The notes under the pieces were generated by a model. That model did not search any database, was not told the DNA's origin, and saw nothing but the letters and a program-made list of their open reading frames with translations. Positions 34,916-44,514 of a stretch of 64,000 nt of DNA are shown here, piece by piece (position 1 is the first letter of the stretch; each line of letters opens with the position of its first letter). The translations under genes and the position numbers were made by a program. Source of the stretch: Apoderus coryli (taxonomy: Eukaryota > Arthropoda > Insecta > Coleoptera > Attelabidae). The stretch lies in NCBI GenBank assembly GCA_911728435.2, contig OU452200.1:27419715-27483714 (forward strand), in the 5' to 3' direction.

Positions 34916-36763
34916 CACTATTTTAACCCATATTATTGCAACCGATTTAATTTTAAGGATTACTTCAATGCAGCAAAATTATTTGAATGTAAAAATTTCC
35001 CTAAGAACATTTGGATGAAACCGTAAAATTTTATCCTATCTTGGACAGTGTACAATTAAAAAGTAAAATTTCAGCACTTTATTAATGCGACGAGATGTGT
35101 GTTGTAGGTGGTATTTTGCCACTTTTAGCGTTCTTATTGGACAATAACCTAAAACAGAAACATATAAACTATTAGATATAAAAAACTAATAGGTAAGTTT
35201 TTTATTGCCCCACCCTCTCCCAGAACTCACGAACCACCACTGATATTTATTATCATTATTCATTATCATATATATTATAATAATAACACTAAGAACATTT
35301 GGTTAAATTGTTTACAAATGACAAATCAACAAGACAAAATTGTCATGACATATTCATAAACATAAATTCTCAACCTATGTCGCTTCAACAATAGTTGACA
35401 TTAATGAGATTTATAAATTTGTAGCGAGCTAATAGCAAAACACGTGAAAAGCTGGAAGTGGGGAAGTGTAAGCTGGGGACAGACTGAGAACTAGGCTTAT
35501 TGTATAAATCCAAGACCAAAATAAAAAATACTGTCATAGAACGTAGTTGTACATTCACGATGTGACAAATGTAGAATGTGGTTATAATGCAAAACAAATT
35601 TTACATTAGTATATTGTGCAACGAACATGAAATTACATATATTTGCTACGCGTATGAGCGTTTGCTGCAAATCATACGAGTAGGAAATGGTCATTTCATG
35701 TAAGTTTCAGACTATACTTTCAGACTATACTTTTGCTACGACTGATTTAGTGGGAAATATTTATTACGCACGGGTAAATAAAAAACAGCATTACAATGTA
35801 CTACATTTTCAAATCATGATAGTAAAAGCATTTAAAGACAGTCGTAGAAAAAATAATTTTTATATCATGGTAACAATGTGTACCTACACTAGAAAACTGC
35901 ATAATTTTTTAGAAAATTCATATATCTATGAATAAATTAATAAAATCATTCTAAAAATGGTTTCTTATAATTTGTTTTTAAAAAGTACAACATTTCTTTC
36001 TCAGCTTTAATATCAAACAAATGTAGTAAAATATACAAAAACATATGAAATTTGTTCCCCTAATCCTTTAATATTCTCAATTTTTTCTTAAGACATTATT
36101 AATTAATAAAATTTTAGTGTAACAATTCAAGTCAATTGTAAGATCTAAAATTTATCTTAAAGTCACTATGGTTTTTAAAATATAAGTGGTTTTCGATCTG
36201 AATGATTATTTTGGAAGTAAGTTTCATTTTCCAGCACATGTTAAATATTTTAAAGAAATAGTCCATAATGAAGTGGAGTGAAAGTATTATTTGAACTTAT
36301 TATTGAAATAGGTACTAAAATTAAAACCAAACATGTTTCGAAGCCTCGAAGTAGTGGCCAAATGTATATATATATATATATATAAATAAATAGTAAAGAA
36401 AGCATTGTGTAATTTTTTTATATACTTTTACATATTAATCGATATTTTCTTTTTATTGATCATCTTAGGATGGAATTTTTTTTTTAATTTTTTTTTAATT
36501 TTTAATTAGCAATTTTCTCAAATATATCGCATATTTCTCGATATTTGTGGAACCACATAACATTTCGTAATAAAAGAAACATTAGCTACCCACACAACTA
36601 TTTTCTCTTGAACATATTGTATTAGGTAAGTTAAAGGACAAATGAAAAAGAAGTGTTAAATAATGTGTATACAATGTATAATTTGGATAGTAAAATTTTC
36701 ATATAATACGTATTTAGATTGGTGTTGCGTTGTTGCATATTTTTTCAATAGCATATTAGAGGT
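34916..36763. other. No recognised gene; one short direct repeat
   Basis: AT-rich DNA, with a (TA)n run at about 36366-36384. 36509-36572 (AATTTTCTCAAATAT to ACATTTCGTAA) is repeated at 37246-37309, on the other side of the last two phosphatase exons. A decayed hammerhead-like remnant is at 36323-36352. Confidence 0.5.
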
Positions 36764-36843
36764 TCAAAGCACTTGCATTGCCCTTTCAATATCATTGGCC
36801 AATTCGGATGTACATACTGCAAGAACTCCAGTTAACGTAGTTC
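36764..36843 (-). CDS. IMPase-like gene, last exon
   Basis: Acceptor TTCATTTTAG|GA; encodes TTLTGVLAVCTSELANDIER and MQVL, then TGA at 36764-36766. This matches the C-terminal VLA--s-ela--i pattern of the family. The phase with exon 5 yields a Gly codon at the junction. Confidence 0.8.
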
Positions 36844-39800
36844 CTAAAATGAAAATTAAGGGACATTATTAAATATTAAGAACTATGAAAAGATATTTAT
36901 AATATGTCATAATTACCACTCTCAATTGATTCTCTACATATTCCGGCAGCCTCCTTAACAATTAGCTGTGCTCCAACCATTTTATGAATATTCAATGCAT
37001 CACACTGATACCCATCTAATTTTCCATTAGCTACGTAGCAAAGACTTAAGGATGGCACTCCAAATGTTCGTAATCTGAAATTGGTTGTAAATGTTTTAGG
37101 GCTAAGTTTACTTGTAAGATTTTTGTTTTAATTTTACTAATACATATCTGCATTGCACATAAATTAATATGTAATGTATCAGTCAATTTGTTACATAAAG
37201 TTTAACTACAATTAAATTACTCATATATTTCAACCATTAAATACTTCAATTTTCTCAAATATAGCGCATATTTCTCGAGATTTGTGGAACCACATAACAT
37301 TTCGTAACACAGGAAAGACGTGTTTGCAACTAAAAAAAACACATCATTAGACTCAAACGAGTATAACTATTTTTTCTCACAAAACTAAATGCAAATATCC
37401 GATTAAGTAAAGTGTCAATCAAGGCTTGTGTATTTTTGTGAGCAAGTTATGGAAAAATTATCAGCTTCCCTTCCCGCAAAAATTTTAGTTATTGAATGCT
37501 CTGCACAGCATATCCAGCGTGATATATTTAAATTGTGTTTTGTGGCATATTGTTTTTACAAATTTCAATTTCTGGGAAAATTAAAGCCCAATGACTATAC
37601 CTAATAGTTATCGTGGAAAATTTTCTGGTGATTGAAAATTATTATTATTAATTAATTATTTCTAAATATCCTGTGAATTTTCTAGTAAATTACTTTGATT
37701 AAACGTCGTATATTATATGTAGTCGAGTGGCTATGCTAAATGTTAACAGTCCACACGTTTTAGAGGATTTTAAATAGAACACAAGAAATATTATTCGTGA
37801 CCGAAATGTGTAAAAACGTACTGATAAATTTTAATGCTCTAACGAACTGTTATCAACTAAGTTGCATATGAAAAATATTACTTTTAAAACATTATTGCAT
37901 CTACCTAGTCTCTTAGTTCAGATTTTTTTTTCCAGATGACAATTTTGTGAATTTTATTATATTTTAAATTGTTTAATACAAAATTTTTGTTTATGTGAAC
38001 CAAATAAAGTCCCTTACTTCACGAAATTCCTGTACGTAGCTCGGGATATATTTATATTTTATTATATTTATTAGGGATTACTATTTACCTTTTTGATTAC
38101 TAACATAAATATGCTTTCCATTCAAAAAACTACCACCATTTTTTATAGCTGAAAATAACTCATCTTTATAAGGGTTATACACTAAACCCAAAACACAATC
38201 CATATTTATTACAAAACTTATTGTAATACAGTACAAATGTAAGCCTTTAGAAAAATTTGCAAAACCATCAATAGGGTTAATTATCCAAAGGTAAGGCTCA
38301 TCTGTTCCGATTACAGAATCCTCATAGATGTCTTCAATAAGTATGCTAAAAAGTAAACTGTTATTACAAAAAGGCCGTAAATAATATTCAATTATAAATA
38401 ATTTTCTGGCATAGCGGACAAAATTATTGGCTGGATAATTTTTTGCACTATAAGTAATTTTTTTTAAATTTTGTTATACATTCTTTTTATTTTGTTAAAT
38501 TGTAGTGTCCTGATTATGATAAGTCGAAACGTCGACAAAAAAATAACGTTGTTGTAACATGCGTGATTTTTCTAAAATCCGTCATTAACTCGATCAATTT
38601 ATATATACTAACTAAATATGTATATTAAACAAACAACGGTACTAGTGACATTTATACTAGGGATATTTTAATATCTACTACTATACAGGGTGTCCTATAT
38701 AAAATGGTGTACATGGAAATCGTTGGAGATACTAAGTCGGTTAAACGAAAGAAAATATGCATATTTATCTGCTCAAAAATACTTCAGGTAAATTTTGTGT
38801 TAAACCTTAATTTGTTATTTCTAATTACATGTCTTTTAAGACATAAACAAATTGTACATGGTTTAAAAACCATTTCTATTGAGGACTTTAAAAAATGTAA
38901 ATATTCAATATGATGCGCCGCGGTCGCAACATAGTATGGCCAGAACTTTTTTGACGCTATTTTCTAAATCAACAAAGTCTTTTTACCCATATATGCTAAA
39001 AATTTGATGAGTTCAGCTTCTAGAATAAAGATCATCTGATGCTCTTCGAAAATACCTATACATTTTGTTTTCCACCCTGTGTCAACCGAACGGTATCGAT
39101 GTAACACAAAATTGACCTGAAATATTTTAGTCAGATAAATACGCCAATTTTTTCCATTGAACTGACTTTGTATTTCCAATATCGCCATGTACATTATTTT
39201 ATACTGGGCACCCTGTATAAGCGTAAAGCATGGTACTTACGAATGGGACGGAAACTTCTGCCTTATCGATTTAACTATGTATTTTTGCACTTTATCTGCT
39301 ACAATACGTGTTTCTTCTGCAAAGTTTATGTTTTTGTGACTATCTATACACTTGTGTCTCTTAAGCATCTAAAAGTGAAATTTAATTAGTTTAGTATTCG
39401 TACAATGCATGCAAATACACAAAAGTTCCGCCAAGATAGCATAGGGCAGGTTGACTAGAATCCCTAAAATCACTTAGCTATACTAATAATTCAATACATA
39501 AATAAAACAACGTCTACTCCACAAAATACTTATACAGGGTGGTCCAACGAAAAGTTTGCACCTAGCTTTTCTCTTTTTTTTGTAGTCGAATGCGAAAATG
39601 CTCGGACACGTCGATTTTGCTTTTGAGGGGGACACATTTTAAACATATTTTTCGATCTGCGCCTTTAACCCCCTAGCGGGGGTGAGTAACAACCCTAGAA
39701 TTTTAAATGGAAAGAGGGGTCTAATGACATATCATTTGAAAGGACACAAAATTGTCTTTCTAATGATACCCTATTTGTCGAATTTTACTAAAACAGTTAA

Positions 39801-42800
39801 TACGAAAACGACTTTAAAGACATTAAGCCGATAATTTTGGTATTAATGAGAAATACAAATAAGTTTTAATTATTGCGAGTGAAAACACCTGCAATCGTTA
39901 GTACATTCCAATGTTTGTTAGTTTTAACATTGCTTTGTAAAAAAAGTAAACAAGCTGTTAAATTGATTTATTAAAACGTTACATTAACAAATGTTGAAAA
40001 TGTGACCCATTTGATTCCATACAATAATACAGATTTTGTTCAAATCTATTTCTAACATTTTGTAGCATATCAGGTGTTATGTTTCTGCACTCTTCTGTAA
40101 TGCGTTGGCGAAGATCTTCTATGGACTCGGGCTTCGTGGCAAAACATTTATTTTTTAAGTGCCCCCAAAGAAAAAAGTCTAAAGGCGATAAATCCGGTGA
40201 CCTGGCAGGCCATTCAATTGGGCCCCTCCTTCCAATCCACCGTCCAGGGAACCGGTCATCTAAGAACTGTCTTACAGGAGCCACATAGTGCGGAGGTGCT
40301 CCATCTTGCTGGAAATAAAGCCGATCAGCAGTATGATTTTGGTCATCTTCTATTATTTGTGTTATTAAAGGATCAATTGTGTCTTCAAGCATGTTTAGGT
40401 ACACTTCACCAGTTAAATTTCCAGGAATAAAAAGTGGTCCTATAATATGATTTCCTAATATGCCACACCAGACGTTTATTTTTTGAGGATACTGGGTATG
40501 AACCTCACGGAATAAATGTGGGTTACTGTCATCCCAGTAACGGCAATTGTGCCTATTTACAGCTCCATTCAAATAAAATGTGCATTCGTCGGAAAAACAA
40601 ATGTTAAATAATAATTGCGGATCTTCAATTAAACGCTGGCTCATTGCTTCACAAAATTGCAGCCTTCTATCAGGATCATCCTCATTTAGTTCCTGTACTA
40701 ATTTGATTTTGTACGGATGAAATTTGTACGGTTTTAAAATTCGTATTATGGACGAACGGGAGACACCTGAGGCTTCAGCTAGTTGACGGGTACTTTGACT
40801 ATGATCCATTTCAACATGCCCTAAAACAGCGACTTCCACAGCTTCATTTCTGATCGGTTTCTGCGGCTGGTGTTTTACATTACAGACAGATCCGGTATCT
40901 ACAAACTTTTTAACTAACTTGCCAACGTACACATCATTCACATTTTTATCGGGATGTCTCTCATTAAATAAGCGAGCCGTAAGTCTAGCACTACTATTAT
41001 TTTGAAAATAAAGTTTAACAATTTCAACTCGTTCTAGAATGGAATAAATCATTTTGTACGGTAAAAGTAAAATAACTTGAGAAGCAACCAAACTGAATCA
41101 ATGAAAAGACTAAAATAAACGGTGTAAATTCTTTTCCTACACGTATCTGCAGTTTTTATTTCAACAAAAAACGCAAACGATTAGTGAGGAATTTAGTTCT
41201 GATAAATAAGATCGTGTTTTTGAAATCCCGTTTTTCTTCAAAGTAAATAATTTAGAAATGATTGTAGTTGTTTTCAGTCGTAATAATTAAAACTTATTTG
41301 TATTTCTCATTAATACCAAAATTATCGGCTTAATGTCTTTAAAGTCGTTTTCGTATTAACTGTTTTAGTAAAATTCGACAAATAGGGTATCATTAGAAAG
41401 ACAATTTTGTGTCCTTTCAAATGATATGTCATTAGACCCCTCTTTCCATTTAAAATTTTAGGGTTGTTACTCACCCCCGCTAGGGGGTTAAAGGCGCAGA
41501 TCGAAAAATATGTTTAAAATGTGTCCCCCTCAAAAGCAAAATCGACGTGTCCGAGCATTTTCGCATTCGACTACAAAAAAAAGAGAAAAGCTAGGTGCAA
41601 ACTTTTCGTTGGACCACCCTGTATATATTTTCTGAAGTAATCCATCTATCGAGGAGTGAATATTATTATTTACGTCTACTCCACAAAATGTGGAGTAGAC
41701 GTCTTTTTATTCAAATAACTTAGACGTCTTTTTATTCAAATAACTTATATATATGTTCAAATATTACTTGAGGTGCCAGACATGTTTCGGAAAATTCAAA
41801 TTTCCATCCTCAGTGGCTCAGTATAACATAGACACGCAGTTACAAACTTATGGCATATGATTTAAACATTTATATACACTACAAGGAAATTCAACATTTA
41901 GAACATGATGATACATTAAGTACTTATGCAAAAACTCACCATTTGTGGAAAAAATTTTATATCAGATAAAAGATATGTTAAAATTTTTAAAAATAATCCA
42001 AATTCATAATTAGTCATTGTATTAATACTCGTAGTCAAAAGATTTTAATATATGTGTGTAGCTGTGTTAATAAACCTATTTTAGTTTATTATGTGTTTTC
42101 TTTTTATATATCATTATTACTAGAGAACAGGAGCGGCACTCTGTCATATGAATTTTAAGGATAGAGATAGAGAATAAGCAAGCGATAAGGCTCGCTATTA
42201 CTTAATTATCGGTACTCTATAAGCGAATCGTTATATAGCCTCGGTACTAGTTCGACAAGTTTCGTGTTTCTCAATCGGACAGAGAAAATACTACTACGCG
42301 TCTCGAAAACATAAGACAAATTTACTTAAAACCATGAAAAAATACGATAATAAGAAGATATTTGATTGACATTAACCTCACATTTCATTTGTTTATCTAA
42401 TTTTCTATTTTGGACTTAATAGATTGATAGTGTTTAGTAGTTCTTTATTTGGTTGGCAAAAAGCGTTCTATATGTGACTGTTAAAAATATTGCCACTGCA
42501 AAGATTTCTTGTTAACGAAATCGAAAATATTGCAAGAAATCATGAAACTAGAGTTAGAAAAATGATTCAGTCTACATTTTATTGAACGTTCTCGTCTAAA
42601 TAAAGAGTTATGATTTGATTTATAGATAGACTAATATTATTACAATGCTGTATGCATACATAGCTAAGTATCTATCCCTAATTAATAACAGTTTAAATTG
42701 GTAGATACTTAAGTTGCTACCATTGTTTACTTTACACATTTTGATCCCACTCAAAAATAATATTTGTTAATATGTCTTAAATTAAATGCTTATCTTCATA

Positions 42801-44514
42801 CCTTTTTCGCGATAGATAATTAAAAAATATCACCTGAAAATCATAATACAAACAACCATAACCTAACCTTTTCATTTTATTGTCATTGAATGAAGAAAGA
42901 TAAAAAACTCATGCATGCATTGAATAGACTGAGACACAACGATCATAGAACCACCTTTCAAGTTGTCTCTATCATTCCCTTCTCTATCGCCCCTTCCGTC
43001 ATGTTCAGCTATAGACACGAAAAATACCGAACCTGGTTACAGAGTACGAAATAGCGCAGCGAAGAGAATCTCTATCGCTATTTTGTTAAAAACTGCCGCT
43101 CCTGTCTCCTGAGATTATGAACTCTAAACTAATAATAGCGAACTGGTATAATGAGCTTGTAGAAGTCATGTGTCTAGAGTACATAAGTTGGTTATGCGCA
43201 GTAGTCTAGCTAGAATCAGACCGCATATGTATCAAGTAGAATATGGAGTAAAATCAGATGTAAATACTTGTACTCGTACTAAAATACTTTAAAAAGCCTA
43301 ATCCTAAATTCTTTCACACATTAATCAACTTCATTCAAAAATTTCTTCTTCTTTTTCAAAAGCGGTTAACATCTTACAATTCCAATTCCTCACGACCATA
43401 CACTAGCTCTCACAGTTTATTTCTCTATCCATGATACCATGAAGTTGATTAATGCGTAAAAGAATTTAGGTTATGGATATAAAAATATTGGAGATTGTGG
43501 TTATGAATCATATTGTTGTTTATAAAGTTATTTGTTTGAAGCATTAGATGAGGCCCATGAGGAAGGTGGATGTGGATGGCTTTAGGAAGATGAGGTTCTA
43601 TGGTTGTTGTTAAAGGATAATGAATTGAAGAATGGTAGGCAGTCGAATTCTAATTGGTCGTTGATACAAGCATTATTGGTGTTGTGTTTATAGTTGTTGA
43701 TTTCTAGGGCTTATAATACATTTAACAAGGTGCTTGTGGAACATGTGTGGAGTGCTTTTGAGTTGTTCGTTAAGGAGAAGGAATGGTGATGGTTTATGAC
43801 ATGGTTGGCGAAAGAACATTCAACTCCTCTCCGATATGGATTACTTCAAGAAATATACTAATAATTCCCTTTCAGTAACAACATAATATAGACCAATCAT
43901 TGTGCTTGGCTTTTCGAGTTTGTAGACATTTTATAAAATATGTCTGTTTGGGCATCATTTTTCTCTACCAAAAACTTCCTCAATAAGACTAAAGTTATTA
44001 TTACAAGGATCCTTGCAACATAATTATTTTAGGGACAGAAATTTCAAAAGAGCAAAAGTTTAATTTCCAGCTTGGGAACCATTTGGTGATAAAAGCAACT
44101 TAAAAAAGTAATAAATCGTATAGTTTTAACACGTTGTTTCAGTCACTAAAAATGATTGCTATTCGCTGTATACAAAATACGAAAAACAAATAATGTAAAG
44201 TAGGTTATAGATTAGTGAGTACTATAATTTTGACGGTATGGTCTGTTTTACCGACTGTGTGATACAGCAGTATCAAATAGGAAAGTTGCCAATTCAAGAC
44301 ATAATTTAAATATCAAATAAGTACTGCCCTCAATTTTTAGTCCCAAATTAGTTGGCTAATGCAGAACCACACAGTAATTTTTCAAAATAATCACGAAAAA
44401 TTAGAAATTAACCTTTATCTTAAACAAAAAAATTATACTTACTGTGCCGGCATCTTTTATAATGGGCGTCAAATAGGTAATGAAATTTTTATAATCTTCG
44501 GTTGCGTACGACAT
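36764..44514 (-). CDS. Inositol-monophosphatase-like protein, probable pseudoenzyme (gene span)
   Basis: Exons on the minus strand: 44443-44514, 39241-39368, 38089-38345, possibly 37343-37424, 36917-37074 and 36764-36843. Phases match at every junction if the tentative exon is included, giving about 258 residues, close to the usual 260-280. IMPases hydrolyse inositol phosphates using Mg2+ bound by Glu70, Asp90, Asp93 and Asp220 (human IMPA1 numbering). Here FPSHS-FIGEE is FPSHSILIED, WIIDPIDGTTNF is WIINPIDGFANF (Asp90 to Asn, Thr95 to Phe), and the WDVAG box reads HKMVG (Asp220 aligned with Lys). The fold-defining context (FPSHS, YNPYKDELFSA, NGG-FLNGK, LIVKEAAG, LAVCTSEL) survives and frames are open, so a non-catalytic paralogue under constraint is more likely than simple decay. 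Introns hold several transposons. Confidence 0.8.
36917..37074 (-). CDS. IMPase-like gene, exon 5
   Basis: Acceptor ATTTCAG|A and donor GAGTG|GTAATT. Encodes LRTFGVPSLSLCYVANGKLD (family R-x-x-G-S/T-A-A-L-x-x-x-Y-V-A-x-G), then HKMVGAQLIVKEAAGICRES. The WDxAG metal-binding box is lost, while the flanking strand and LIV-EA-G remain. Confidence 0.85.
37078..38088. other. Intron sequence of the IMPase-like gene
   Basis: Apart from the tentative exon at 37343-37424 and the direct repeat copy at 37246-37309, nothing is recognised. Confidence 0.5.
37343..37424 (-). CDS. IMPase-like gene, tentative exon 4
   Basis: An exon of length 1 mod 3 is needed between exons 3 and 5. This 82-bp stretch (acceptor ACACAAG|CC, donor ATGAT|GTGTTT) is open, fits both phases and gives (QK)ALIDTLLNRIFAFS, reminiscent of the family's S-L-I-x-T strand. 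The polypyrimidine tract and the donor are poor, so this is only a candidate. Confidence 0.35.
38089..38345 (-). CDS. IMPase-like gene, exon 3 (altered catalytic motif)
   Basis: Acceptor TTTTTAG|C and donor AAAAAG|GTAAAT. Encodes ILIEDIYEDS, DEPYLWIINPIDGFANFSKG, DCVLGLVYNPYKDELFSA and NGGSFLNGKHIYVSNQK. The metal-binding signature DPIDGT reads NPIDGF. The exon exits in phase 1. Confidence 0.88.
38687..39218. mobile_element. Mariner-type MITE in intron 2
   Basis: Ends ACAGGGTGTCC-TATAAAATG-TGTACATGG and, in complement on the right, ACAGGGTGCCCAGTATAAAAT-TGTACATGG form long imperfect TIRs (about 130 bp, also sharing TATTTATCTG and TTTCAGGT-AATTTTGTGTTA). No transposase. The right end is about 20 bases from the exon 2 donor of the IMPase-like gene. 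Confidence 0.8.
39241..39368 (-). CDS. IMPase-like gene, exon 2
   Basis: Acceptor CACTTTTAG|ATG and donor CATTC|GTAAGT. Encodes MLKRHKCIDSHKN, then VADKVQKYIVKSIRQKFPSH, matching the family helix that ends in FPsH before the GEE box. Phase 2 exit joins the C that opens exon 3 to make Ser. The upstream part normally holding the T-x-x-D substrate region is shortened. Confidence 0.8.
39535..41621 (-). mobile_element. Young mariner-superfamily transposon with 340-bp TIRs
   Basis: The TIRs 39535-39874 and 41282-41621 are reverse complements with almost no mismatch by eye; one C/T difference near 39699/41460 was noted. The element is flanked by TA on both sides (39533-39534, 41622-41623). The intact transposase frame occupies the centre on the minus strand. 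Such TIR identity with an unbroken gene implies recent insertion, in intron 1 of the IMPase-like gene. Confidence 0.95.
39979..41091 (-). CDS. Intact mariner-type transposase, DDE/D superfamily
   Basis: Up to 370 residues from 41091; the more family-like start is Met14 (41050-41052), MIYSILERVEIVKLYFQ. Residues about 15-65 resemble the DUF4817 helix-turn-helix region (NERHPDKN); a second HTH at about 90-120 reads STRQLAEASGVSRSSIIRIL. The catalytic core has ICFSDECTFYLNG (first Asp), LYFQQDGAPPHY (second Asp) and SPDLSPLDFFLWG (third Asp). I count 41 residues between the second and third Asp if the last D of SPLD is used, so DD41D-like. C terminus: RITEECRNITPDMLQNVRNR. It acts by cut-and-paste at TA sites. 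No stop, frameshift or missing motif; potentially active. Relatives in this window are all broken. Confidence 0.93.
   Translation of the reverse strand: MVASQVILLLPYKMIYSILERVEIVKLYFQNNSSARLTARLFNERHPDKNVNDVYVGKLVKKFVDTGSVCNVKHQPQKPIRNEAVEVAVLGHVEMDHSQSTRQLAEASGVSRSSIIRILKPYKFHPYKIKLVQELNEDDPDRRLQFCEAMSQRLIEDPQLLFNICFSDECTFYLNGAVNRHNCRYWDDSNPHLFREVHTQYPQKINVWCGILGNHIIGPLFIPGNLTGEVYLNMLEDTIDPLITQIIEDDQNHTADRLYFQQDGAPPHYVAPVRQFLDDRFPGRWIGRRGPIEWPARSPDLSPLDFFLWGHLKNKCFATKPESIEDLRQRITEECRNITPDMLQNVRNRFEQNLYYCMESNGSHFQHLLM
41622..41756. repeat. Perfect short palindrome and 25-bp tandem repeat
   Basis: ACGTCTACTCCACA-AAA-TGTGGAGTAGACGT (41671-41701) is a perfect hairpin. AGACGTCTTTTTATTCAAATAACTT is then repeated in tandem to about 41748. 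The ACGTCTACTCCACAAAAT block also lies just left of the mariner element at 39510-39527, so the transposon probably landed within or beside this repeat unit. Confidence 0.75.
41757..41828 (-). ncRNA. Type I hammerhead ribozyme with fully conserved core
   Basis: Minus strand: stem I GCCA (41817-41814), core CTGAGGA (41813-41807), stem II GGAAA/TTTCC with a 7-8 base loop, GAAAC (41788-41784), AT loop, GTC (41781-41779), then TGGC (41778-41775) closing stem I. Helix III is AC/GT, as in short-helix-III hammerheads of Penelope-like elements. An internal loop (GA opposite ACCTCA) and an outer TACT/AGTA helix follow, the arrangement that permits loop-loop contacts in type I ribozymes. Every conserved core position is present. 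Cleavage would be after 41779 in the minus-strand RNA, which is the sense orientation of the host IMPase-like pre-mRNA. Confidence 0.85.
41829..42127. other. Intron sequence
   Basis: No feature recognised; possibly the remainder of the hammerhead-bearing repeat. Confidence 0.4.
42128..43104. mobile_element. Non-autonomous TIR element
   Basis: Perfect 11-bp ends CAGGAGCGGCA (42128-42138) and TGCCGCTCCTG (43094-43104). Similarity continues inward (GATAGAGAT, GCTATT, GTACTCTG in inverted order). The CAG start recalls hAT-type ends, but no 8-bp target duplication is visible. No coding capacity. Confidence 0.6.
43303..43471. repeat. 168-bp fold-back with 32-bp terminal inverted repeats
   Basis: CCTAAATTCTTTCACACATT followed by AATCAACTTCAT (43303-43335) is mirrored at 43439-43471 with two mismatches. 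The centre is unique and non-coding. Confidence 0.75.
43472..44442. other. Intron 1 sequence of the IMPase-like gene
   Basis: No repeat or exon recognised. Confidence 0.4.
44443..44514 (-). CDS. IMPase-like gene, exon 1
   Basis: Starts at ATG 44514 (MSYATEDYKNFITYLTPI, ending KDAGT) and ends at ACA|GTAAGT in phase 0. The length and the helix ending in DAG match the N terminus of IMPases. The next exon begins in the same phase. Confidence 0.75.

Noticed and set aside
36323..36352. Minus-strand GGCCACTACTTCGAGG...GAAACATGT
   Set aside because: Stem I and GAAACATGT match the 41.8-kb ribozyme, but the CTGANGA box is destroyed; recorded only as a relic.
38509..38535. CTGATTA...GTCGAAACGTC, hammerhead-like
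   Set aside because: G8 of the core is lost and no stem II of reasonable length forms; probably a more decayed relative.
40079..40430. Plus-strand open frames opposite the 40-kb transposase
   Set aside because: Shadows of the intact minus-strand gene.
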